64,000 nt of DNA from Opisthocomus hoazin (lineage: Eukaryota > Chordata > Aves > Opisthocomiformes > Opisthocomidae): NCBI RefSeq assembly GCF_030867145.1, contig NC_134414.1, positions 77,180,504-77,244,503 of the forward strand. The letters are read 5' to 3'. A program made the position numbers and the translations under genes. Positions within the stretch are counted from its first letter, which is position 1, and every line of letters begins with the position of its first letter. The notes beneath the pieces are model-generated. The model was not told the origin of the DNA and did no database searches. It saw nothing but the letters and a program-made list of their open reading frames with translations. Below, one piece after another: positions 49,901 through 57,194 of this stretch.

Positions 49901-51937
49901 TTCTAGTTCCTCCAGTCGTCTTATGCGTTCTTCCTCCTCTCTTTTTGCCCTTTCCTCCTCCTCTTTCATCTTAGCCAAGGCTTCTTGCATAGCTTTAACC
50001 GTGGCTTTACTGGGACCCTTTTTCTTCTCTTTCTCTTTTTCTTCTTTCTCACCTTTCTTTTTCTTCTTGTCTTTTTTCTTTTTGTCCCCCTCATTGTCAT
50101 CAGCTACAGAAGGAAGAGGCATACATTCAGAGCGCCCAGAAATTTTAAAGATACTCTAAATACAATTAATGTTGCAAATATGATAAATAACACCAAATGA
50201 GGAACATTCTGACTGGCTACTACATAAGCACTTCATAATGAAAAAATAAAACTGTCTCTGAAGTTACACAGTCAGGGCCTGAAGGCTTAAAGTAACAGAA
50301 TAACTAGGAAGTGAAAAAATGTTTGCAATACAGAACTGTAAGCACATAGTGTAAACGGAATTCGCCATCTGGCTTTTGTTTTCCCATGCACCTGAACAAA
50401 CTACAGGCCAGAAAAAACAGCCACATGTGAGCCAACACAACAAGGCAGGCAAGGCCACCAAATGTCTAGTATTCCCAATTCAGAATAAAGCAACAAATCA
50501 TCCTTGCTGCCTGCCAACTCTTTGGCCTTCTTACAAACACCATAGTTTTTAAATTACAGTATTGGAAGCCATGTTACAAACCCTCTGCTCCTGCAGGAGT
50601 CTCTCCTTTTTCCCCAGGGCCAGGAGCTGCCAGGACTTCAGAAGAAGCCTTCTCTTCAGCTTTTTTTGAAGCTTCCCTTCGCTTTGCTGGTTCTTTACCA
50701 CCTTCTAATTCTTCCTTCTCTTTCTGCTTCCTCAGTTTGGCTTTTTCTTCCTCACGTTTTTTCCTTTCACGTTCTTTTTTTTCCGCCTTCTTCTGAGCCA
50801 CTGTTTTTACTTTGAATGAAGGTGGTTCTTCATCATCCCCACTTTCAGCAGCAGGAGTGGACTTTGGTTTTTGGGTTTTCTTTCGTCCTTTTCTAGATTG
50901 GGAGACTTCATCTGACTCATCACCACTCTCACCTGTAGATACTGCCCCTGCACGCTCTTTGCTTTTCTTAATGTTAGTTTCATCTTCTTCTGACAGATCA
51001 TGCTTTTTATTTGACTTCTGATTTTTCCCTTTGCCTTTCTTAAGCTGCGTCTCATGATCATCATCATCACTGCCAGAAAGCATGTCTTGTTTTGCTTTCT
51101 GAGTTTTTTTGGATTTTTTATCTTTATCTTCCACTTCCTCGCTGTCATAGTCATTTTCCAGATTGGCTTTTTTACTCTTTCCTTTCCTTTTTTTATCTTG
51201 TTTTGATAAGCTTTCTTCATTGTCATTTTCAACCTGGTAATTAAACAATTAAATAATCAGCCACGAAAAATGACTTGCTATTGTGAGCTAAGTCATTGAG
51301 AGATGTCAAGAAAAACTTCTCTTATTGAAGACAAAGTTTGAAAGCAATAACTATTCCTGATGAGTATACTATACCTCAGCCCACAATTCAAATTTATTCT
51401 GATTGGCTTTGACTAATTAACAGCAGGAAGACATGGCTTCTGGTCAATTCTTTCACAACTGACATTTACTATGAAAATATGATCAATGTGTATTAAAAAT
51501 ACACACTAGCTGCCAAGTTCCACATAGGATCTCCAGCTACACTGCAACACTAGAACTTTTCTGGGACTGAGGTGTCTCATATTCCAACTATATGCTATTA
51601 TTATTAACTAGCCCACCTCCCTCTCGGTGTTCACCTTTCCTGTAGGAGGTTCCCTGTCAACTTTCCCTCCTTGTGCCTCTATTGACAGTTCTTCCAGCTC
51701 CTTCAGGATATCATCTTCACTAAAATAAGAAAGAAGTTATGATACTTAAGTAACTGAGTTTTTGTATAATGAAATAACATAACACAGAAAAAAAAAAAAC
51801 AACAAACTTACTCAAAATCCTGTTTCTTCTTCTCTTTTTTCTTTTTGCCTTTGGATTTCTGAGGCTCTTGCTCTTTTGCAGCTCCTGCACCTTCTATCTC
51901 AGCAGCAAGGGCATCAATATCAATATCATCTTTTGCA
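28430..51937 (-). CDS. EIF5B: EIF5B translation initiation factor 5B (23 exons, lacks exon 1)
   Basis: eIF5B is the universally conserved GTPase (bacterial IF2 homologue) that joins the 60S subunit to the 48S complex in the cytoplasm. Minus-strand exons in transcript order: 51937-51812, 51719-51635, 51233-50582, 50103-49883, 49703-49553, 48028-47933, 46959-46873, 45436-45353, 42474-42179, 41532-41425, 41278-41168, 40334-40267, 39102-38961, 36886-36755, 36120-35938, 35804-35643, 33296-33165, 31918-31787, 31675-31599, 31477-31313, 30357-30219, 29624-29463 and 28537-28430. They total 3,619 bases, one leftover base plus 1,206 codons including TAG, so every phase agrees. Counting from the first whole codon: charged, disordered tail about 1-600; G domain about 615-850 with G1 GHVDTGKT, G2 [11 protein letters not shown]3 DTPGHESF, G4 NKID and G5 SAHTGDG; domains II-IV to 1205. 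With about 13 residues expected from exon 1 the protein would be near 1,218, against 1,220 in human. Identification is by remembered similarity. Confidence 0.97.
29463..29624 (-). CDS. EIF5B: EIF5B exon 23: domain IV
   Basis: Encodes [40 protein letters not shown] and [14 protein letters not shown], 54 codons, phase 0. It forms the core of domain IV. Acceptor is cattacag and donor gtaaga. Confidence 0.97.
30219..30357 (-). CDS. EIF5B: EIF5B exon 22: domain [15 protein letters not shown]
   Basis: Encodes [40 protein letters not shown] and CVPSKN. This is the first part of the domain IV beta-barrel that binds the acceptor end of initiator Met-tRNA. Acceptor is accttccag and donor gtaagt. Confidence 0.96.
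31313..31477 (-). CDS. EIF5B: EIF5B exon 21: end of domain III and helix 12
   Basis: Encodes [40 protein letters not shown] and [15 protein letters not shown]. The last part is the long alpha-helix connecting domain III to domain IV, which swings domain IV toward Met-tRNAi. Acceptor is cctacag and donor gtaagt. Confidence 0.97.
31599..31675 (-). CDS. EIF5B: EIF5B exon 20: domain [15 protein letters not shown]
   Basis: A 77-base exon encoding [20 protein letters not shown], then [18 protein letters not shown] is a conserved domain III segment. Acceptor is tcaacag and donor gtaagt. Confidence 0.97.
31787..31918 (-). CDS. EIF5B: EIF5B exon 19: domain III
   Basis: Encodes [40 protein letters not shown] and SEVP, 44 codons, phase 0. 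This is the alpha/beta domain III. The 3' splice site reads ccctgcag just after 29 consecutive T in transcript orientation (31927-31955), an exceptionally long pyrimidine tract. Confidence 0.97.
31927..31955. repeat. A29 homopolymer (T29 in EIF5B pre-mRNA)
   Basis: Twenty-nine consecutive A on the plus strand, nine bases from the EIF5B exon edge at 31918. In transcript orientation it is a U29 pyrimidine tract immediately before the ccctgcag acceptor. Confidence 0.95.
31956..35642. other. EIF5B introns between domain II and III exons
   Basis: Intron 31919-33164 (including its A29 run) and 33297-35642. They contain moderately GC-rich patches (32060-32350, 33360-33860, 34150-34800) and a 12-base tandem repeat (agcaaaacctcc type, 35129-35157). 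No mobile element was confidently identified. The 194-codon frame at 32015-32599 has no recognised domain. Confidence 0.55.
33165..33296 (-). CDS. EIF5B: EIF5B exon 18: domain [20 protein letters not shown]
   Basis: Encodes [40 protein letters not shown] and PVLK, 44 codons, phase 0. It matches the end of domain II leading into domain III. Acceptor is cttttcag and donor gtgagg. Confidence 0.97.
35643..35804 (-). CDS. EIF5B: EIF5B exon 17: domain II beta-barrel
   Basis: Encodes [40 protein letters not shown] and [11 protein letters not shown], the EF-Tu-like domain II barrel that packs on the G domain and contacts 18S rRNA. 54 codons, phase 0. Acceptor is catccag and donor gtatgg. Confidence 0.97.
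35938..36120 (-). CDS. EIF5B: EIF5B exon 16: G5 SAHTGDG
   Basis: Encodes [40 protein letters not shown], and a helix ending RAQVME. SAHTGDG is the G5 loop that closes the nucleotide site. 61 codons, phase 0. Acceptor is gattccag and donor gtaatg. Confidence 0.97.
36755..36886 (-). CDS. EIF5B: EIF5B exon 15: IDRLYDWK, end of G4
   Basis: Encodes [40 protein letters not shown] and FAKQ, exactly 44 codons, both ends phase 0. It completes NKID. Acceptor is tttcaag and donor gtaggc. Confidence 0.97.
37642..38273 (+). mobile_element. CR1 LINE, 5'-truncated, with 3' end
   Basis: A clear CR1 copy of about 630 bases. It runs from gctcgcagcccagcaggcca through the ORF2 end (aggctgagagagttgggg, ctgttcagcctggagaagag, gaccttattgcagccttcca) into the 3' UTR (gtgaggcactggaagaggtt, gttcaaggccaggctggatg), and ends with cccttccaacccaaacgatt and ctgtgatt. 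It is 5'-truncated as most CR1 copies are, inserted in the EIF5B intron 36887-38960, antisense to the gene. The open frame within it is a fragment of reverse-transcriptase ORF2 in which the conserved catalytic part is absent. It cannot be autonomous. Confidence 0.93.
38961..39102 (-). CDS. EIF5B: EIF5B exon 14: G domain to ALNK (G4)
   Basis: Encodes [30 protein letters not shown] and [13 protein letters not shown]. The NK of the guanine-specifying NKID (G4) ends the exon, and its ID comes from the next one. The 3' splice site is preceded by a run of 21 T in the transcript (39121-39141), then cttctttcaatgccacag. Confidence 0.97.
39121..39141. repeat. A21 homopolymer (T21 in EIF5B pre-mRNA)
   Basis: Twenty-one consecutive A on the plus strand, about 18 bases from the exon edge at 39102. 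In the transcript it is the distal part of the pyrimidine tract for the exon encoding the G4 NK residues. Confidence 0.95.
40267..40334 (-). CDS. EIF5B: EIF5B exon 13: G3 / switch 2 DTPGHESF
   Basis: A short 68-base exon encoding [20 protein letters not shown], then SF. DTPGHE is the G3/switch 2 motif carrying the His that positions the attacking water. Acceptor is atgttag and donor gtaatg, splitting the next Ser codon. Confidence 0.97.
41168..41278 (-). CDS. EIF5B: EIF5B exon 12: G2 / switch 1
   Basis: Encodes [20 protein letters not shown], then [27 protein letters not shown] is the G2/switch 1 element of the IF2/eIF5B family, with its catalytic-loop Thr. Both junctions are phase 0. Acceptor is tctttag and donor gtaagt. 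Confidence 0.97.
41425..41532 (-). CDS. EIF5B: EIF5B exon 11: G1 P-loop GHVDTGKT
   Basis: Encodes [20 protein letters not shown], then [24 protein letters not shown] is the G1/P-loop that binds the GTP phosphates and Mg2+. Its Thr after the Asp, rather than His as in EF-Tu-type GHVDHGKT, is normal for eIF5B. Acceptor is cacatag and donor gtaagg. Confidence 0.97.
42179..42474 (-). CDS. EIF5B: EIF5B exon 10: polyacidic stretch and KAKRRIE
   Basis: Encodes [13 protein letters not shown], then an almost pure Asp/Glu/Ser run of about 40 residues, then [18 protein letters not shown] and [13 protein letters not shown]. The acidic run varies in length between species. The Ser-Asp-rich end and the KAKRRIE helix entering the G domain are conserved. 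Acceptor is ttgacag and donor gtattg. Confidence 0.94.
42475..45352. other. EIF5B intron with LTR-like insertion
   Basis: A 2.9 kb intron. Its central part, about 43800-44700, is GC-richer and includes the probable LTR described separately. The 180-codon open frame at 43570-44112 overlaps this material and has no recognised domain. Confidence 0.55.
44032..44459 (+). mobile_element. Probable solo LTR of an endogenous retrovirus
   Basis: Begins TGTCAGAACT and ends AGTTCAACA. The reversed end (TGTTGAACTT) matches the start imperfectly, as LTR ends do. Flanks are GTGAA (44027-44031) and GTGAT (44460-44464), a 5-base near-duplication. AATAAA lies at 44418-44423 near the 3' end, as in an R region. 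No gag, pol or env sequence is adjacent. The following 200 bases (44465-44690) could belong to the same element, so the right boundary is uncertain. Confidence 0.5.
45353..45436 (-). CDS. EIF5B: EIF5B exon 9: [12 protein letters not shown]
   Basis: An 84-base exon encoding [20 protein letters not shown], then VSDEDGEK. The [11 protein letters not shown] block is a conserved landmark of vertebrate eIF5B tails. Acceptor is gtttcag and donor gtgggc. Confidence 0.93.
46873..46959 (-). CDS. EIF5B: EIF5B exon 8: variable acidic linker
   Basis: An 87-base exon encoding [20 protein letters not shown] and ETPLPVEP. Sequence similarity is low, but position, phase and the ETPxPVEP ending match the human protein. 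Acceptor is actttcag and donor gttagt. Confidence 0.88.
47933..48028 (-). CDS. EIF5B: EIF5B exon 7: [20 protein letters not shown]
   Basis: A 96-base exon encoding [20 protein letters not shown] and [11 protein letters not shown], matching the human segment almost word for word up to the divergent Gln run. Acceptor is ttttgcag and donor gtgtgg. Confidence 0.93.
49553..49703 (-). CDS. EIF5B: EIF5B exon 6: charged helix to LLQAQG
   Basis: Encodes [20 protein letters not shown], then [20 protein letters not shown] and QAQG. It continues the long charged single-helix region that precedes the G domain. Acceptor is tttctag and donor gtaagc. Confidence 0.95.
49883..50103 (-). CDS. EIF5B: EIF5B exon 5: charged helix [17 protein letters not shown]
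   Basis: Encodes [39 protein letters not shown] and a long E/R/K helix ending [11 protein letters not shown]. The [16 protein letters not shown] block is strongly conserved with human. Minus-strand acceptor is tctgtag and donor gtaccg. Confidence 0.95.
50582..51233 (-). CDS. EIF5B: EIF5B exon 4: large lysine/acidic tail exon
   Basis: The largest coding exon here (652 bases). It encodes alternating lysine-rich and acidic serine blocks ([19 protein letters not shown]) and then [20 protein letters not shown]. The segment is low-complexity and predicted disordered or helical. The Ser-Asp/Glu sites look like CK2 targets. Its C-terminal third diverges from mammals ([10 protein letters not shown]). 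Confidence 0.93.
51635..51719 (-). CDS. EIF5B: EIF5B exon 3: [18 protein letters not shown]
   Basis: Encodes [19 protein letters not shown], then VDREPPTGK. The donor taken here is AAG|gtgaac at 51635. A second donor GAG|gtgggc at 51617 would add six residues in frame. The shorter form fits the spacing in the human protein and has the stronger donor. Acceptor is attttag. Confidence 0.85.
51812..51937 (-). CDS. EIF5B: EIF5B exon 2: N-terminal [16 protein letters not shown]
   Basis: Encodes [20 protein letters not shown], then a basic stretch ([15 protein letters not shown]), as in the human protein right after its first 12-13 residues. The initiator exon is therefore the only one missing. Acceptor is attttag and donor gtaagt on the minus strand. 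Confidence 0.94.
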
Positions 51938-54352
51938 CTAAAATGCAAAAGGAAAGCAGGGTTATCAAGAGTTCAAACATTAAGTTTACATAAGTAGAAG
52001 CCATTGGCATAAAACAAAAGCTTCACAATGTAAAATCAATGATTAAACAGAAGTAATGCATGGGCAGAAACACATTAAACAAACCATTATGCACTACTAT
52101 CTTACTACATGACAGAATAGAAAAACCTTCACACTGCTGTCTGCTGGAAGGGAGGTGGAAGAGTTAAACATGTTCTGTTCTTGCAACACTGACTTTAAAA
52201 GTTTAGATGCGAAATTTGATAAAACTTCTTGGAAGAATGTAACTAGACTGTCTCACCTTGTTCCTCCAAAAGATAAACTGCTTAGCCCTTCAAATCACAG
52301 CCTGTGTTGCTGCTAGAAAAGCAGCCCCCACAACAAAAGTCCAAATACGAAGCACAAATGGAAGAAATCTTGCAATTTAGCAACGGGGAAATTCTATTAA
52401 GCAGCACTTTACCTGCTCCTTTAAACACCCTTTAGCAAACAAAAAAAGCTACAGTATTTTTATTTAGCAATTAAGTGGAAGTTCTTCACAGCTTCTAATT
52501 TATGCTAACAGTTGCCCATGCTTTGCCATCAGACTGAAAAGTATTATTTTTATCTTTCAAGAAAAGAAGTCACATGGAGCAAAACAGTTCAGCCCCGAGC
52601 CAGACTCTAAAGCAGATCATAAAAAAATACCAATGCAGTTGGCAAGCAATCATCCCCACCACTTGTCTTAGTATTACCTCTCCTGGGCCTGAAGAAAGCC
52701 AAAAGAAGTTTCACTAAGCATTTGAAATACACATCCTTCCTCATTAGATCTCAATATATCAAGTTTCTCTTTCAAAAGCATTTTCTTTTCTTGCTATAAC
52801 TTCTCATCTGCAGCTTTGCAGAAGTGGCTTTTCTCCTGTCCTTTATCAATAGTTGTAGTTCAGATGCACCTTCTTCTTGACTCATACCACGAGAATTGAG
52901 CAAAACCTAAGCCAAGCGTCCAGAGGTTTTTCCACCTAATCATGCTCACAGCAATTGTAAGAAAGGAGAATTTCCCTGCTTCACACTTAGAACTTTGGTA
53001 CTCAGACCAAACCTGGTCTATTAAAGTAGTAAAAATTAGGATGCTACTTTTATCACAGCGTGCAGTTTCAAAAACCATTTAATCAATACGCTATTAATAT
53101 CTCATCTAACTCCCTCTTAGATACGTGGGCAGAAAACTGTTAGTTTCACAATTTCACTGTCTCAATTATCACCACCCATTTAGGGCAAATCAGTCAGGCA
53201 AAGGCTAATCCACCAAATACCAAAATCTATATCCCGAAAATAATGGAACTAAATTTCTTCCAAAATCAAGACCTCCATGATAACAGCAAATTCTAAACTA
53301 ACAGAGCTTCAGACTTGCCAAGTTATAGACACAGAAGTTAAATATCAATAGAAAACCAAGTATTAATTATTCCTTTAAAGACTCTGAAATTCAGTAAGTC
53401 TAAGTTGTATTTCCCTTTGCAAGGGGAGAGGGCTGACAGAATCATTTTACAAGTTTAAAGTGAATGCTGACATTCACAAACCCATTTTATCCCAAATATT
53501 TGGCATAACCAAGTCAACACTGTCTATATGTGTAAATAGCACAAGTAAGCAACAATACACTTCCTTTTTTCAAAGTCCAAGATTGATTTTTTTTTTAAGA
53601 TCTTAAATTTTCTTTTATATAGACTGAACAAACCAAATGAAAAGCAACACAATGAAACACCTCATTGTGCAGCATCTTTATTACCAAAGATACTTACTTT
53701 CAGACAAAGGAAGAAAAAACAGGCCTTGAATACACCTCGTAGTACCACCTATGTGCTGACCTGATAAGTAACACATTTCTCAAAGAAATGTAACTCTCAA
53801 ATACTTAATGAAAGATTTCTAAACCAATCCCTACCTCCCTCAAAAGGAAAGAATAACCTTTTGGCCATTTCCACTTTAAGAACAGCTGACTGGATGTTTC
53901 AGCAATTTAAAAGCTGTTTTTATGAGCGGTTTAACTGGTTGTGCACCAAGGGTAGCATAGACAGCTGAAATAAAAATGTCAACAATCATCCCTACACCTA
54001 GAGTTAAAGCCCTAATATCACGTTAGGTCTATTACATCTAGGCCTACACATAGGCCCTCACATTTCTTTTTGCATTAAGTGTGGCATATCAGTTTATTAA
54101 GCACATTTGCTTACCTCCTTCTATTCTAGGAGTTAATGGAGGAGACTAAATCAAATCCAAGCTTGAAATAGTTTGAAGAGACCAAAATACAAGCTCCACC
54201 GCTACTTCTTCCATGGCTGTACTGCTCCCACTACTACAGGATCTTAACCACATGGCTGTACACATATTAGAGTGCCAAGCCTTTAAACAGCTTATATTTT
54301 ACATGGATATTCTCAAGGCTGACTTTTCACTTTGCAACCTTGCAGAAAGCTA

Positions 54353-54816
54353 TGATAACTGTAAATGTAACAAATGTAACATGTAGGGGATGTTATCACT
54401 TCAGGTGGTCAGAAACAAGTCTTGGTTCTTTGTGAATAATTGGGATGGTTGCAAGACAAGGGACTCCTGAATAATCCCTTTAGGCGTCTGGGCCTTGGAA
54501 GAACAGGTATGCAAACTACAGAGATAAGGAGGCTGTAGGATAATCTGAAGACCCCTGCCGAGAGACGCCAAACAAACATGTGCGATGGACATTACCATAT
54601 ATTAATGAATTCTTGGAAAAGGCATTACTATGATAAACATTTCTTGGAAATGTAATGAATATGTATGTTAACATAGCATAAATACCTAGTAACTGTGTCT
54701 CTTCGGTGCACACGTTTGGAGGAGAGATCCCCCGTGTGCCCGGCGCCGCAATAAAGAATACCTGCTTAATAGTCTGCCAACTATTGAGTCTTCAATTCCG
54801 GCTTTTCACGGCATCA
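54353..54816 (+). mobile_element. Solo LTR of an endogenous retrovirus
   Basis: A 464-base segment starting TGATAACTG and ending GGCATCA, so the ends form a short TGAT...ATCA inverted repeat. It is flanked by GCTA on both sides (54349-54352 and 54817-54820), a 4-base target duplication. Inside are a TATA-like cataaatacc near 54678-54687, AATAAA at 54750-54755 and a U5-like segment to the end. There is no internal retroviral sequence on either side, so it is a recombined solo LTR, in plus orientation and antisense to EIF5B. Confidence 0.8.
54750..54755 (+). promoter_or_regulatory. LTR poly(A) signal AATAAA
   Basis: AATAAA following a GC-rich cccggcgccgc segment, about 60 bases before the LTR end. 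This is the usual position at the R/U5 boundary and supports the LTR call and orientation. Confidence 0.7.
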
Positions 54817-57167
54817 GCTATGTCCAAACATAAAACACACCGGGTTTTATGCTGCTAGTAAACAGGATCCCTATGGTATCTTATGTTTTCCAGGACATAG
54901 GCTTTAAGACAGTGGGGGTTTATTTGGTTTTAAATCAACTTATTTTAACCGAACCTTGAAGAAGAAAGCTTCTTTGTGGAAAACATCTCCCAAATCAAAC
55001 ACTGAAAAAAACTAATTAACAGACATTGAGGTTTAACACCCACCAGCAAGAACAGTTTAGGAATAATAATGAAGACTCTCCAGCTGTCACACTAGTGGCA
55101 TAAATATAGTATGAGAGCCTTTCCAACGTTGGCCTCCACTGCTTAACAGTCAGTTGTTTCCAAGAAATCTACACTTTCCACTATATTTCCATTTACTAAG
55201 AAGGCACACGGCAAGGTTCAAACATTTGAGCCTCAATGAAGTAAAATTATGCTCTTATATATACAGCTACATATACAGTTGTAATTCTTAAGAACTGTAA
55301 AGCAAGACTATCATTGGAAAACCAAGGAATAATGGAAGCCAATATTTTAATTAAGAGTTTATTTCCATAATGACCTTGAATTTCCTTACCTTTTAAAACT
55401 GTAACAATATTCCACTAGGATTTCATAATAAAAGCAAGTTGAAAAGAAGACTGGGAAGGTGCCTTTCCTCTCTTCCGGGGAAATTTTTGTGTCATAAGGA
55501 ACCCCCCACACTTAGATAGACAACAATAGAGCTTCTTTCTTATTGGCATTGGAAGATACACCTAGGAACTGTTTCAAGCAGTCCCCAAACACATGTTTTT
55601 GAAACCCAAACACTCTCACAGTAACCTCCTCCTCCAAGTCCTCCAAAAGGTCTCAACACAGCCTCTCCTGCCCCTCCACTCAGCCTTTACAAGGGTCCTA
55701 ACCCCAACTCTAAGAGCGCCTGATATAGGAACTTCAAAGCACCAGTATGCACAAACAGTTTTCAATTCTGACCTCAAATGGCTTTTGCATAAAGATTTTA
55801 AATACCAATTTCACAGCCTCACTACCTTAGGCCTTTCAAGCTCATAATGCTCTGGACTCAAAGGCGGCTTGCTGTTGACCAGGTTCACACACCAAGATAA
55901 CGCCATGTTTCCCCAGCACAACAGGCTCAAAGAGATCTGGAAAGCATGACACAGAAAGCAAAATGCCACTGCACTACTAAGAAGGGGTTATTTCCCTCAT
56001 TTTCTTTTGTCTGTCTAAGAAGTGAAGCCTGAGTCACCTTTCTTACTCACACACTTTTGATTCCTGCCTCTATTTTTGCTGCCAGATATGAAAACAGTTC
56101 TGATATTGCTAAAACAGCATTTCAACGCACTAAATTACAGCAAGAGTTAGGTGTGTGTACTTCACTCACAAACCTAAACAAGCAATTTTCACAACACTAA
56201 ACGGCTGCAGACATTCCTCCTTGGAAGTCTGTGTCTAATACAGGGCAAAACTATGCAGTGGGAGAAAACACAGCAGTCAGGCTAATGAAAGCAGATGGCA
56301 GTAACCCATAACAAGTATGCAGAGATCACCACATCTCAGATGCCAAGCAAAAGTATTTTTCTTTAGAAATCACTGATAAAAAGCGTTCTACATTTCCCCC
56401 ATGCAATTTCACTGTCTTCTGCCATTTAAGCAGGATTTGAGCAATGTAAGACTTCAAAATACTCCAAAGCATTTTAAAAGTAACACACAGAAACACATAA
56501 TTTATACTGAAAAATATTGACCTTAGTGCCCTAGAAAGGGCATTACAAATTCATCTGTTGCCCAAAAGGGTTCCAGTACCAGTTGTCTGCATAAACTGCT
56601 GAAAAACCTGCATTACACAGGGAAAGATATTTATGAGTAGATTCCTGAATACTCACTGTCTCACTAGTTAAATGCTGTGCTAGCACACCGTTCTGTACCA
56701 AACCAGGATCATCCCAAGTAAGTGTCTGGAGATTTTTTAAGACAGGCATGGGCAGCAAAGGAAATTCAACAACATCTCATGCAATCAAAGCATCAAATCA
56801 AGCCAGTAACAGAAAGCGACAGTCCGAGACACAACCTAAGCTACTTGTGTTACATGTTCAGCAAAACCAGTGACAAACAAAGCTACAATCCCAAATCCTG
56901 CCTATGAGCGAAAGCACGAAACATTTTCAGTGTATTAAAGCAGTTAGGAAATAAACGAAGAGCTGTCACCTACCACTGCTCAGTCAGATGTAAAGAGTCC
57001 ACCAGTAGCTCTCCTACTTATAAGATCCCGCACAGTTGCAAGCTATTGAGTCAGAAAAGCAGAAAAACCTCGTGACTGATAGACACATGGTCTGTAGAAA
57101 ACAACATCACAGGGTTTCTCTTGCCAGTACAGCAAGGAAACAATATCTAAGACTAGAACCTCAGCTG

Positions 57168-57194
57168 AAAAAAAAAAAAAAAAAAAAAAAAAAA
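57168..57194. repeat. A27 homopolymer followed by CCCC
   Basis: Twenty-seven consecutive A in EIF5B intron 1. No retrotransposon body was recognised upstream, so it is listed as a simple repeat. Confidence 0.9.

Noticed and set aside
49872-50200. Ser/Phe-rich plus-strand open frames
   Set aside because: Antisense of the lysine/glutamate-rich EIF5B exon 49883-50103.
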